Source: Haladaptatus halobius
GTDB taxonomy: Archaea; Halobacteriota; Halobacteria; Halobacteriales; Haladaptataceae
Assembly: GCF_020618475.1 (NCBI RefSeq)
Contig: NZ_CP085336.1
Coordinates: 930,001-994,000 of the forward strand
DNA length: 64,000 nucleotides
Direction: 5' to 3'
Shown piece by piece: positions 11,721-21,140 of this stretch; the stretch's first letter is position 1, and the number at the start of each line of letters is the position of its first letter. The notes beneath the pieces are model-generated. The model was not told the DNA's origin. It searched no databases and worked only from the letters and a program-made list of their open reading frames with translations. The position numbers and the translations under genes were made by a program.

Positions 11721-12539
11721 TCACCGCTCGAACCGTCCACGAAGCCTCGACACCCCCGTCCGAACGCGCGAGGGTCGCTCCACGAGCGCCATCTCGGTCT
11801 CCGTCAACTCGAAATCGAAGACGGCGAGGTTCTCCTCCAAGTGCTCCCTGCTCGTTGATTTCGGAATCGTCACTACCCCGTCGTGCTGGACGACCCAGCG
11901 AAGCGCGACCTGCGCCGGGGTCTTCTCGTACTTCGCCCCGAGTTCGGTGAGGACGTGGTCGTCCACGACGCCGCCGTGCGCGAGGGGGCTGTACGCAGTC
12001 AAGAGCACGTCGTGCTCCCGGCAGTAGTCGAGGAGGTCGGACTGCGGCTGAAACGGGTGGAACTGCACCTGGTCGGTGAAAACAGGTGCGCCCGCGTCGT
12101 TCTGCGCCGCCGCCAACTGGTCGGTGTCGAAGTTGCTCACGCCGACGTGTCGGGTCAGCCCGTCGCTCCGCACGTCGGACAGGGCGCGCATCACTTCGCG
12201 GGTCGAGGCGATGGGGTTCGGCCAGTGGATGAGGAGCAGGTCGACGTACTCCGTGCCGAGTCGAGCGAGACTCCCGTGAACCGAGTCGACGATGTCGCGG
12301 TAGCTCCGGTGCATAGGCCACACTTTCGTCGTCAGGAACACATCTTCGCGGGCTACGTCGGCGGTTGCGACGGCCTGTCCGACTTGCCGTTCGTTTCCGT
12401 AGGCTTGTGCGGTGTCGACGTGTCGATAGCCAAGGTCGAGCGCCGTCGAAACCGCGTTTCGACAGGTCGCGCCCTCCATTCGCCACGTCCCGAGACCGAT
12501 CTTTGGAATCTCCTCCCCGCGAATCGTCTCGTACTCCAT
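11721..12539 (-). CDS. aldo/keto reductase
   Basis: This 272-residue NADPH-dependent carbonyl reductase has a TIM-barrel. The catalytic tetrad is readable: Asp and Tyr in RHVDTAQAYGNE, Lys in LTTKVWP and His in LLLIHWPNP. The C-terminal IPKSTSREHLEENL motif binds the 2'-phosphate of NADPH. The open frame runs to 12683, but ATG 12539 gives the family start (MEYETIRGEEIPKIGLGTW). It converges with the NUP gene, with a 14-base gap. The substrate is unknown; this subgroup commonly reduces methylglyoxal or sugar aldehydes. Confidence 0.92.
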   Translation of the reverse strand: MEYETIRGEEIPKIGLGTWRMEGATCRNAVSTALDLGYRHVDTAQAYGNERQVGQAVATADVAREDVFLTTKVWPMHRSYRDIVDSVHGSLARLGTEYVDLLLIHWPNPIASTREVMRALSDVRSDGLTRHVGVSNFDTDQLAAAQNDAGAPVFTDQVQFHPFQPQSDLLDYCREHDVLLTAYSPLAHGGVVDDHVLTELGAKYEKTPAQVALRWVVQHDGVVTIPKSTSREHLEENLAVFDFELTETEMALVERPSRVRTGVSRLRGRFER

Positions 12540-12704
12540 AGGCCACGGTCGGGAGCGAGCGGTAAATAGCGATTGGCGAATCGATGCGCGACGGTATCTC
12601 TGCAAAGTAAACGCGGTGGGCGTTCGCGCTCGCCACAACGAGTACCGCGTCTTCGACCGTCCATCGTGTTTATTACCGGCCATAAACGATTACCGAAATA
12701 ACCC

Positions 12705-13112
12705 ATGCAATTCGCCGAGAGGCTGTCCGTCTTCGCGGTGGAGCGGCGGGTGGTCGTTTACGTATCGCTGTCTGTGCTCGCGTTCGCGCTCGGACAGTTC
12801 ACGGTGATCGGTCAGCGATTCGCGTTGTTCGCACTGCTACTTCTCGTCTCATTCCTCGCCTCGATGTCCCTCACGGCGGGAAAACGTACCCTCCCACTGG
12901 ACTGGTTACTCGTTTTCAGCGCCGCGACGGGATTTTATTTCCGAAGTTGTTCCGCCTCTTTGCTGGAACAACCGCGTCAGTTACGACCGTTTCCCGAGGT
13001 TGTTACTCACTGTCCGGTCGAAGGCGGAAGTCCGCCGGAGACCGAACTCGTTATCCTCGTCGGGCTAGGGTTCGCCATCGTCTTCGGAACGCTCTTGAAC
13101 TACCTCTGTTAG
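12705..13112 (+). CDS. small hypothetical membrane protein
   Basis: This 135-residue protein has two hydrophobic segments near the N-terminus (about residues 17-34 and 37-55), a polar, cysteine-containing middle (about 70-108) and a last helix at about 112-135. I do not recognise a family. It is divergent from the aldo/keto reductase and convergent with comA. Hydrophobicity pattern and codon use agree with a real gene. Confidence 0.55.
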   Translation: MQFAERLSVFAVERRVVVYVSLSVLAFALGQFTVIGQRFALFALLLLVSFLASMSLTAGKRTLPLDWLLVFSAATGFYFRSCSASLLEQPRQLRPFPEVVTHCPVEGGSPPETELVILVGLGFAIVFGTLLNYLC

Positions 13113-13146
13113 AACTACTGATGCCGAGGTGGACGCGGGTCGTAGT

Positions 13147-13977
13147 TCATCCCTCCTCTCCGTCGTACGACACCACCCGCCCCCACGAACTCTTCTTGCC
13201 CCACAGACCGGAGCGCATGCACTCCAATTCGACGATCTGCGAGTTGTCGACGAACAGGTTCACCTCCGGCCCGAAGTTCTTGATGTACCACTCGAACACC
13301 TCGGGGTCGGCGGCCTCGAACACGCAGTTCTCGATGCCGACCTCGTTGGCGATGGCGAAGGCCACGTCGGTGCGCCACTCGCGCACCCGCTCCGTGATGC
13401 CCTCCGATTCGACCATTATCTTGTAGGCTCCCGCATCGAGGTGGCGTTGGGCCTCTCGAATCGCGCTCGCCGGGTCGATGGCTTCCTCGCTCTCAAGTTC
13501 TTCGACTGCCGATGCACCGCCGGCGCCGAATTGGACGTTGATCTCCGGTTTGGCTTTCAAACCGTGGTCTTGGACGAGTTCGGTCAGCGCCACGAGGTCG
13601 TCGGTGTCGATGGCGATGAACCCCGACGATATCTCCACGATGTCGAAGCCGAGATTTCCGGCCTCCTCGACGTACTGCTCCACCTTGTCGTTGTCGCGCA
13701 CGAGGACGTTCTCGACGAACCCTCCCGTCGATACTTGCACGTCGTGCTCGTGGCACACCGCGATGAGTTCCTCCACCGCGTCCTCGGGCATCAGGGCGAA
13801 CGACCCGCCCGAGAACTTGTAAATGTCCACATACTCGCCCATCGTATCGAAGATATCCCGTAGCTCGCGCGGTCCCATCGGGTCATAATACGGTCCGCGC
13901 ATCTCGGTGATGCCCTTCTCGCGCGGTTTCGATTCGCGTTCGTTGACGTGCAGGAAGTCGAATGCTCTGTCGGTCAT
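13147..13977 (-). CDS. comA: phosphosulfolactate synthase-like protein (ComA family)
   Basis: At 276 residues this matches the ComA TIM-barrel family. Characteristic stretches are RGPYYDPMGPRELRDI, DIYKFSGGSFALMP, STGGFVENVLVRD and EISSGFIAI. In methanogens ComA adds sulfite to phosphoenolpyruvate in coenzyme M synthesis. Haloarchaea are not known to use coenzyme M, so the product here may feed sulfolactate or another sulfonate. No comB, comC or comDE gene lies beside it. The start ATG 13977 gives the standard N-terminus. Confidence 0.88.
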   Translation of the reverse strand: MTDRAFDFLHVNERESKPREKGITEMRGPYYDPMGPRELRDIFDTMGEYVDIYKFSGGSFALMPEDAVEELIAVCHEHDVQVSTGGFVENVLVRDNDKVEQYVEEAGNLGFDIVEISSGFIAIDTDDLVALTELVQDHGLKAKPEINVQFGAGGASAVEELESEEAIDPASAIREAQRHLDAGAYKIMVESEGITERVREWRTDVAFAIANEVGIENCVFEAADPEVFEWYIKNFGPEVNLFVDNSQIVELECMRSGLWGKKSSWGRVVSYDGEEG

Positions 13978-14060
13978 GGAAACCCTTGCACCGAGTACAA
14001 CGACCTGCTACAAAAGAAGTTGGGGGGATACGAAGGTAGTGAGCGGTTCGAGTACCTACT

Positions 14061-14392
14061 CTACGATGCATCGAGCCAGGAGGTGCGTTCTCGAACGTCC
14101 CGAGGCGCTCTCTTTGGAGATGCGTAAGCTTCCGCAGTAACGTAATCTTCGAAAGTCTCTCCGGCGACGCGTTTCGGTGCGACGAGTCCGGTACATCCAC
14201 CGTTATTGACGCACTCTCGGCCACAGAGACGATGCACGAAGACGAACGCGACCAATCCCGCATACCCCGTTGGAATACCGACGAAAACGAGGACCAGATG
14301 CGCTCGCGGAGCAGTTCCGTCACGACTATCCCGACGACGAGAAACGAGAGCGTTGCGACGTCGACTTCCACGAGAACGTCTCGGACAGTCAC
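14061..14392 (-). pseudogene. possible frameshifted small membrane protein
   Basis: From ATG 14392 one frame gives a hydrophobic stretch (ATLSFLVVGIVVTELL). From about 14310 a second frame continues with another helix (HLVLVFVGIPTGYAGLVAFV) and a Cys-containing tail (CGRECVNNGGC) before stopping at 14061. Joined, they would make a two-helix protein of about 110 residues. The shift point cannot be fixed and no family is recognised. Confidence 0.3.
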
Positions 14393-14505
14393 GAAACTGC
14401 GGTCGCACCGAGTGTCGGTAGGGGGTCCGGCGCGAAGAAAATAGTCGAACGAGGTAACCGCGAATGTGGTTCGTTTCCGAACTGCTCACCGAACTAGCGA
14501 CGTAG

Positions 14506-15537
14506 TTACGCGACGAGTTGCAGGCTGCTTCCGGGGAGCCCGATGCTCTGCTGGTCGTTCTGCGCGCCGTCGGTGTTGGTCGCGTTCGATTCGGCGACCT
14601 GCACGTTCTCGTTGACCTGATAGTTGACCTGCGACGCCGATGCGGAGTCGTCATTCGCGGCGTACGCGATGGCGCTGTACTGTTCGTTGACGTTCAACTG
14701 TTCGACGTACTGCACCTGCGTGATGTTCGCAGCGGCGTGTTGTTCGTTGACCTGTTCGTCGCCGACATCATAGCTGACAGCCCACGAGTCGTCACCCTTC
14801 ATGTCCGTGCCGTTCATGACCGCCGTCGCTTGGTAGCTTCCCTCCTCGATGTCAACCTTCACCGCGTTGGCCTCGGCGATCTGAGCGTTGAAGTTCGCCT
14901 GGTAGCTGACCTGGGTCGCCGTCGCATCGCTGTGGTCGACAGCGATGGCCACGGCGGCGTTCTGGATGTTGATGTTCTGCTGGGAAACGTTCTGGTACTG
15001 GGTGATGTTCGCGGACGCATTCTGCTCGTTCGCTTGTGCGGATCCGTCGCTCGTGCGCTTTACGTCCGACTTTGAGAAGTCGTCCTTCAAGTCGGCCGAT
15101 GCTGTGACCGTTTGAACCGACTTCGGATCCATGTTGATGGCGGTGGCGTCCGCGACCTGCTTGTTCTTGTTGAACTGACAGCTCACCTGCCACGCCTTAG
15201 CGACGCTACCCTCGCCGACCGCGATGGCGATGGCGACGCCCTGCTGATTGACGTTCAGTTACGAGACGTTCTGGTACTGGATGACCTGCGAAGAGGACTC
15301 TTGTGAGCTCGTCTGCGCCTGATTCTTGTGCTCTTCAACCCACGTTTCGAGGGTAGTGTTCGACGTGTCAGCCCCGAAGACGAGGTAGACGTCATCGCCG
15401 TTCGTCTGCACGACGCTACCGTCCTGTCCCGCTGGCGCGTCACCAAGGGTGGCCGCGCTCACCAGTCCGACGCTCATCGTCGACATCACGAGCAGCAAAG
15501 CGAGAACTACGCTGCTCGTCTTTGATTTCCGCATCAT
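14506..15537 (-). pseudogene. secreted Gln/Asn-rich repeat protein, interrupted by an in-frame TAA
   Basis: Reading through one stop gives 343 codons in a single frame. There is a signal peptide (VVLALLLVMSTMSVGLVSAA), a unique domain to about residue 80, then three copies of a repeat of about 55 residues at residues 82-137, 175-228 and 269-323. Each repeat follows the pattern NITQ-x-Q-x-V-x-Q-x-N-[VI]-N-x-Q, an Ala-rich strand, then QV-x-Y-Q-x-N-x-N-x-Q-[VI]-A. The spacing of Q and N resembles curlin-like or other beta-solenoid fibre proteins, though it is not a canonical curlin repeat. The stop at 15259-15261 replaces the conserved Gln of repeat one, one transition from CAA. The halves on either side remain repeat-like, so the mutation is recent, a strain variant or an error. 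Confidence 0.75.
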
Positions 15538-16017
15538 TCTTTCACCGATTTCGTGACTTCGTTACGATCTGAATCATCGTTTGTTACTCCGACATTTCGC
15601 CGCAACTTGGTCTAAACCCAGTATTTACCTTTGTTATTGACAACTTGAGAACGGACAGGGGGGACTAAGATCGGAACGAGCCAAGGATAATGAACGGAGA
15701 ACTGATAACTCTGAAAACCTCTTCGTTCCCATCGATATCTCCTGCGACTCTGAAATTACACACAATGGGATTCGATCGTCGCGAAAAGCATCTGCTGCTA
15801 GACTGGAACTCAAGAATATGAAACTTTCGTTACCGTTAAGCTGCCCCACGCGACGGACGAACGGATTATCGACCGGCGGCCATCGGTCCGGAAACGAACA
15901 CGTCAGTGTCGAATGGTCGCCATCGGTCGAGATCGGTGGAAAAAACGAATCGTCGTCGAATTCACCTGAAACGCGCCGCCGACCCGTCGAAAAATCACTG
16001 GCGTACCGGCGATTGGG
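15538..16017. other. intergenic region upstream of the repeat protein
   Basis: About 480 bases without a convincing gene. They hold the motif TTTGTTATTGAC about 93 bases before the repeat-protein start and AT-rich sequence, and are likely to include its promoter. Confidence 0.5.
15630..15641. promoter_or_regulatory. shared 12-mer TTTGTTATTGAC, copy 1
   Basis: The same 12 bases occur at 16383-16394. Each copy lies roughly 95-130 bases upstream of the start of a minus-strand gene for a secreted protein (starts 15537 and 16254). A shared regulatory site is inferred. Confidence 0.35.
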
Positions 16018-16254
16018 TTATAACGGCGTCCACGGTGGTTCGCCGATTTGATCTATTTGCTGTCCCTCCGGAAACGTGATATACGTCTCATCACCAGGTT
16101 CGCAACCTCCCCCGTACCGTTCGAAATGTCGGACGATGTCTGCGTCCTCCGCAAGCGAACAGGCTTTTTCCGCTTCCACCGCGCCTATCGATGGGCCGAA
16201 AGCCAACACAGCGATGAGAGCAAGTACCAGGGTGATTCGGACGGTTTTGTTCAT
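16018..16254 (-). CDS. small secreted protein of unknown function
   Basis: This 78-residue product has a clear Sec-type signal peptide (VRITLVLALIAVLAFG, cleavage probably near residue 28). The mature peptide of about 50 residues has two cysteines (KACSLAE and GGGCEPGD) that could form a disulfide. No family is recognised. It shares an upstream 12-mer with the neighbouring repeat protein, so the two may be co-regulated. Confidence 0.6.
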   Translation of the reverse strand: MNKTVRITLVLALIAVLAFGPSIGAVEAEKACSLAEDADIVRHFERYGGGCEPGDETYITFPEGQQIDQIGEPPWTPL

Positions 16255-16382
16255 CGGCTTTCCCCCGAATGTCGATCGCGTCGACGTCTCGAAGGTATTC
16301 GAGTACCCGTCCGACGGTGAAAGTTATCTGATAAGCGAACGTAGTCGGTCATAGCTCCGAACGAAAAACGGGACGGTTATTC

Positions 16383-16394
16383 TTTGTTATTGAC
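16383..16394. promoter_or_regulatory. shared 12-mer TTTGTTATTGAC, copy 2
   Basis: This is identical to 15630-15641 and lies about 130 bases upstream of the small secreted protein that starts at 16254 on the minus strand. Confidence 0.35.
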
Positions 16395-16875
16395 CGGCCA
16401 CGAGGGGTACAACAGTGGTTACTCGAAGTCAGAACTTCGCGTTGGAGTTGAATCCTTAGCGAATCAGCAGTGCAGACCGAAGTCTCGGAAGCATCCGATT
16501 TCTATCGTTTCTCCTTGACCGAGGCCCCCGAAAAATCCATTGAACCGCGGATATTATCCGATAGAAACAGCTATTACCGAGATTACGCCTAAAGCCCAGT
16601 CGTTGATCAGACGAGTTTTTTCGTTCACACGTTTCAAGCCTCGACGTCAGCTACCCGGACATACCATCCATCAGAAATCCGAACGCGCAATTAGGGGACT
16701 GCGACGTGCGACGTGGGGTAAAATATAGTGAATGTTTGGCACACTTATACGTAATCCTCGCCGCTGGTCCGTGACGGGACGCGAAACCGAGGCATTCTCT
16801 GGAGGAGATGCCGATACTGAAAACGCGGGATACGCGGCTAAGTACAGCCTGCTTTAGCGATTAAATAGTCCTAAC

Positions 16876-16893
16876 TTCCGTTATCGAACGGAA
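16876..16893. promoter_or_regulatory. inverted repeat TTCCGTT-atcg-AACGGAA
   Basis: This perfect 7-base inverted repeat has a 4-base loop and lies about 180 bases before the repeat protein at 17075. It could be an operator or a stem-loop in a leader. Confidence 0.35.
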
Positions 16894-17074
16894 ACAGTCA
16901 ATGGAATCCATATAGTCCGCTCTGAAAGGTCATAACTATACAGGGGGTTGAAATACAATTCGATCGATATCGATTCTGCGGTGGTACAGGCCGCAGAACC
17001 TCCGTTAGGGTGTGACGGTCTGTTGAGGGTGGACGTTGTGTCGAACTGTCCTCCCCACCACCAAGAGCCAAACC

Positions 17075-17440
17075 ATGAAGAAAACACTCAGAATACTGAT
17101 CGCGATGGCGGTCGCCAGCACCGTATTGTTCGGCGGCGTCATCGGTAGTGCAGCCGCACAGTCAGATGGTATAGACGTACAGGACCAAGATATCGACCAG
17201 GATGCCACCGCTGTGGTCGCACAGGATCAGGACGTTTCCCAAACGAATGTGAACGTCCAGGACGACGCGACCGCTGTCTCGGCCTCGAAATGGACGAAGT
17301 ACGGCGGTGACGCGACCGCCGTTCAGGCGAGCAGCCAATCCAACGAGAACGCTCAGGTTGGCGTAGCGAGCGCCGAGAACAACGCCGAACAGAATCAGGA
17401 GATCAACGTCAGCGTTGGCGTTCTGCCCCTGAACAGCTAA
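17075..17440 (+). CDS. small secreted Gln/Asn-rich repeat protein
   Basis: At 121 residues this has a signal peptide (ILIAMAVASTVLFGGVIG, cleavage after the Ala-rich AAA near residue 28). The mature chain is related to the interrupted repeat protein at 14506-15537: QDQDVSQTNVNVQDDATAV followed by QASSQSNENAQVGVASAEN mirrors that repeat. The frame opens at 17036, but ATG 17075 directly precedes the signal peptide. It is probably a surface or fibre component carrying about one repeat unit. A T-rich tract follows the stop. Confidence 0.75.
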   Translation: MKKTLRILIAMAVASTVLFGGVIGSAAAQSDGIDVQDQDIDQDATAVVAQDQDVSQTNVNVQDDATAVSASKWTKYGGDATAVQASSQSNENAQVGVASAENNAEQNQEINVSVGVLPLNS

Positions 17441-17615
17441 TTTAGCCGTTGACCGCTGGATTTTTTACCGATAAACAAACACCTCATATTTTTTCGCATC
17501 GTCACTCGACAGCGACAGTGCTCGAGCATGAGGAGAGGGAGGGTCTAAGTTGATGGTTCGAACGATACCACGTCAGAGCATCGAAAACGAGGATCATGCG
17601 ATACGGCGTCCCACA

Positions 17616-18959
17616 TCAGCCCAGCAACGCAACTAGGTCGCTCACGTCCCGATCCTCCAGTTGCAACACCGTCTCGACTATCTCGTCCCTGCGCGACTCG
17701 TCGTAACGCGTCCCCGCCATCCGATGGAACTTCGCTTCTACCCGCTCCCACGACATCGAATTGTTGGGATGGCCCTCGAAATCGTCCTTCTCGATTCGGT
17801 ACGTCGTGCCGTCCGCCATCGTCACGTCCACGACGGCCGGCATCTCGCCCGCTTCGAACCGGTCGGTCAGTTCGTCGTCCGCCTCAACTTCGACCTTCCG
17901 GAGGAGTTCCTGGACGTCCGACCGATTGATGCGCTCGGGTTCGTACTGCGCGTTCGTCATCTCGCGGTCGATGAGCGCGGCGGCGAGCATGTACGGGAGG
18001 GAGTGGTCGGCCTGCGCCTTCGTCTCGACCTGATAGCGCGACCCCTCGCCGCCGCCGATGATGAGTTTGGCACCCGCGAACGTGTCGAGGCGAATTTCCG
18101 TCACCTCACCGGGGTCGATATCCTCGCGTTCGGCCAACTCGATGATACCTTCCACGGCGGACTGGGCGTACGTCTCGGCGACGTACTTCTTCGTCATCAC
18201 GTCGTGGACGCGCTCGCCCGGCGAGTAGTCCACGTCGAACTCGCCGGAGACGACCTGCTTCCAGCCTTTCTGCCCCTCAAAGAGGTTCGTCGGCCCTTCG
18301 ACGCCGTTCTTCGCCAACATCGCGGAGTAGACGGCATTCCGGGCGGTGTTCGCGGAGGCCAGTCCCTTCCACTCCGTGATTCCCTCGGTTCGAGTCACCC
18401 GGAGGGCGTTGTGCGCGGTTCCCGCGATGCCGATGGCGGCGCGAGTCGCCTCGCGGTCGAGACCGAGCAGTTTCGCGGCACCGGCGGTCGCGGAGATGAC
18501 CGTGTGCGTGACGTGGTCCCATCCCTTGTTACGAACGGGCGCGTTCCACGCCAATTCACCCTGCACTTCGTACGCGACGCCGACCGCGGCGAGTAGCTCT
18601 TCCCCGGAGCGGTCTGCGTACTCGCCGCACGCGATCGCGGCGGCGATATTGTCGCTCGGATGCGGCGTCTCGCCGGGCGCGAGGAACGAGTCCATGTAAT
18701 CGAGATAGCGGACGAACGCGGTGTTCAGCATGGTCGCGTCGGGGGGAGACGCGGTTCCACCGCCCCAGAGCGAGCAGTCACCCTCTCCCAGTTCCTCGAC
18801 AGTCGCGCGGACGTTCTCCACGGAGTCCGCACCCATCGCGCCCACGGCGATGCCCAGCGAATCGAGGATTCGTTTTTTCAGTTCGTCCACGGTGTCAGCG
18901 GAGAGGTCGTCGAACGCCGTCTCCGTGACGAAATCTGCTGTCTCGGCGGTCGTCGTCAT
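17616..18959 (-). CDS. MmgE/PrpD family protein
   Basis: This 447-residue protein matches the family of 2-methylcitrate dehydratase, aconitate decarboxylase and iminodisuccinate epimerase. Conserved stretches include DSLGIAVGAMG, ETPHPSDNIAAAIACGEYA and TRTEGITEWKGLASANTARN. The reaction cannot be chosen from sequence. The open frame extends to 19112, but ATG 18959 gives the normal family start. No methylcitrate synthase or lyase is adjacent, so the neighbourhood does not support a propionate cluster. Confidence 0.88.
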   Translation of the reverse strand: MTTTAETADFVTETAFDDLSADTVDELKKRILDSLGIAVGAMGADSVENVRATVEELGEGDCSLWGGGTASPPDATMLNTAFVRYLDYMDSFLAPGETPHPSDNIAAAIACGEYADRSGEELLAAVGVAYEVQGELAWNAPVRNKGWDHVTHTVISATAGAAKLLGLDREATRAAIGIAGTAHNALRVTRTEGITEWKGLASANTARNAVYSAMLAKNGVEGPTNLFEGQKGWKQVVSGEFDVDYSPGERVHDVMTKKYVAETYAQSAVEGIIELAEREDIDPGEVTEIRLDTFAGAKLIIGGGEGSRYQVETKAQADHSLPYMLAAALIDREMTNAQYEPERINRSDVQELLRKVEVEADDELTDRFEAGEMPAVVDVTMADGTTYRIEKDDFEGHPNNSMSWERVEAKFHRMAGTRYDESRRDEIVETVLQLEDRDVSDLVALLG

Positions 18960-19331
18960 GTGACCCGCCTGCGACGGGCACGACCAAAAGCACCGCCGGG
19001 CGTTCACCGAGTCATCCGACGTTTCGACGGAGAAACACCGGCTTACTTCTCGCTCGAACGACCGAAGGCTTCGATTCCGAGGTCGTCCAGCTACGTGACA
19101 GAGAATCCACAAACGAGAGGCATGTCGGCGATGAGAAAATACTTCACCTAAACTATTAGGTCATATTCTGCGATTACGTTTGTCCCCACGGCCGGTTTTC
19201 GATATTGGCACACGCCACTAACTCGAATCGGCCGTTATCGTCTGATATATCGCTCGAGGCGGCGTAACCGGTGGATGCAAGGTGACTTCTGTTAACGGAA
19301 GTATAACTATCGGCGAGTACGTACGCGACGC
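18960..19331. other. divergent promoter region
   Basis: About 370 bases between the MmgE/PrpD gene and the Bat-like regulator, transcribed away from each other. No gene recognised; both promoters should lie here. Confidence 0.5.
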
Positions 19332-21140
19332 ATGAAGTACGAGGGTTCCGACCATCTCGCCGAAACGCTTGCCATCTTCGACACCGCCGACCCTCCGCAC
19401 GCGCCGCTGACGACGAGCGAAGTCGCGGACGCCCTCGACTGCACGCGACGCGCGGCATACGACCGGTTGACGACGTTGGTCGAACGAAACGAACTCGAAA
19501 CCAAGAAAGTCGGTGCCCGCGGGCGGGTGTGGTGGCGGGCGAAATGCGACGACGCGCTTTTCGAAGGAAGCCAAGAGCAGTTCGTCGCCGTCTTCGAAGA
19601 GGCGTTCGACGCGATGGTGCTCGCCGACGACGACGGCCAGTACGTCGCCGCGAATCCCGCGGCCTGCGAACTCTTCGGGCTTCCTCGTGAGAAACTGCTC
19701 GGGCGCACCGTCGACGAGTTCGCGGTAGACGACTACGATTTCGAAGGGGTGTGGGGGGCTTTCAGGGACAGCGACCAACTCCACGGAACGTTCCCACTGC
19801 GACGACCGGACGACACCGTGCGAATCACCGAGTACGCCGCGACACCGGACGCTCTTCCCGGACGCCATCTCTCGGTTCTCAGGGATATCACAGAACGAGT
19901 CGAGCACGAACGGCGACTCGCGCAGCAGCGCGAACAGTTCGCGGCGCTCAACGATTTGAACACCGTCATCCGGGAGATCACCGACGGCGTGATAAATCAA
20001 TCGACGCGCAAGGAGATAGAGCGAGTCATCGTCGAATCTCTCGCCGAGTCTGACTCCTACGCGTTCGCTTGGATAGCGGAGGTCGACCTGAAGGCGAACG
20101 AGATACGTCCCCGAGTCGAGGCCGGCGTCGAGGGCTACCTCGACGAGATCGACCTCTCGATGGACATCGACGACCCTGAGGGTCGTGGGCCGACCGGGAG
20201 GGTGATTCGGACGCAGGAGCTACAGGTCGTGAAAGACGTGTTCGCCGACCCGGATTTCGAGCCGTGGCGCGATATCGCCCGCAAGTACGACTACACGTCG
20301 GCGGCGTCGATTCCCATCGTATACGAGGACTCCATCTACGGAGTACTTTCCCTCTACACCGATCGACCAAACGCTTTCACCGACGAGGAACTGGAAGTTA
20401 TCGGCCAACTGGACGAACTCGCCGGACACGCCATCGCAGCTATCGAGCGCAAACGGGCGCTGATGGGCGACGAAATCGTCGAAGTCGAACTTCGCGTCCC
20501 CGGGATTTTCGAAACCACCGAGAGAGCGGAGCCTCCGCCGGGGACGGTTACAATCGACCGAACCATTCCGGTCGACGACGGAACGTACCTCCAGTACGGA
20601 ACCGTAACCGACGGTGGGGCCGAGACTGTGGAGCTACTCGTCGACCGACTACCTCACTGCAAGGAGGTGACCATCTTCGGTCGAGAAGGCGACGACGCAC
20701 GGTTCGAACTGCGCCTCGTCGAACCGCCAGTGGTATCGGTCGTAGCGTCGTACGGCGGGTTGATCGAAGACGCAGTTATCGAGAGAGGGGACTTCCACAT
20801 GACCATCCATCTCCCTCCCGGTGTGGCGGTGCGACACATCACCGACGTGATTCAGGAAGCGTACCCCGTCGCGGAGATGCTCTCGCGCCGGCAGAAACAT
20901 CGCTCGGACGCGACTCCGGAGGTCGTCGAGCGGGCGTTCACCGACATGACCGAACGCCAGCGGGCCTCCCTCGCAACTGCGTTCTACTCGGGATTCTTCG
21001 ACTGGCCGCGGGAGAACACGGGCGAGGACGTCGCCGACGTGCTCGGCGTCAGTCCCCCCACTTTCCACCAGCACGTTCGCACCGCCGAGAGGAAGATCTT
21101 CGAGGCGCTGTTCACCGAATCTCACTCGTCGGTCGAGTGA
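19332..21140 (+). CDS. Bat-like PAS/GAF transcriptional regulator with HTH_10 domain
   Basis: This 602-residue multidomain regulator begins with an N-terminal winged helix (about 1-75, TTSEVADALDCTRRAAYDRL). A PAS domain follows (about 80-190), then a GAF domain (about 210-370), a bacterio-opsin-activator middle domain (about 375-500) and a C-terminal HTH_10 domain (about 535-595, with EDVADVLGVSPPTFHQHVRTAE). Proteins of this kind sense redox state, light or small molecules in haloarchaea. A second HTH at the N-terminus is less usual for the family. Its targets are unknown. Confidence 0.92.
   Translation: MKYEGSDHLAETLAIFDTADPPHAPLTTSEVADALDCTRRAAYDRLTTLVERNELETKKVGARGRVWWRAKCDDALFEGSQEQFVAVFEEAFDAMVLADDDGQYVAANPAACELFGLPREKLLGRTVDEFAVDDYDFEGVWGAFRDSDQLHGTFPLRRPDDTVRITEYAATPDALPGRHLSVLRDITERVEHERRLAQQREQFAALNDLNTVIREITDGVINQSTRKEIERVIVESLAESDSYAFAWIAEVDLKANEIRPRVEAGVEGYLDEIDLSMDIDDPEGRGPTGRVIRTQELQVVKDVFADPDFEPWRDIARKYDYTSAASIPIVYEDSIYGVLSLYTDRPNAFTDEELEVIGQLDELAGHAIAAIERKRALMGDEIVEVELRVPGIFETTERAEPPPGTVTIDRTIPVDDGTYLQYGTVTDGGAETVELLVDRLPHCKEVTIFGREGDDARFELRLVEPPVVSVVASYGGLIEDAVIERGDFHMTIHLPPGVAVRHITDVIQEAYPVAEMLSRRQKHRSDATPEVVERAFTDMTERQRASLATAFYSGFFDWPRENTGEDVADVLGVSPPTFHQHVRTAERKIFEALFTESHSSVE

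Larger units (their letters stand above)
16255..17074. other. long AT-richer intergenic region
   Basis: About 820 bases with no convincing gene on either strand. It contains the second TTTGTTATTGAC at 16383 and an inverted repeat at 16876-16893, and ends at the start of the small repeat protein. Composition is more AT-rich than in the flanking genes. Confidence 0.5.

Noticed and set aside
14518..15075. Plus-strand ORF of 185 codons opposite the repeat protein
   Set aside because: It is a shadow of the repeat gene; the minus strand has the signal peptide and the regular repeat.
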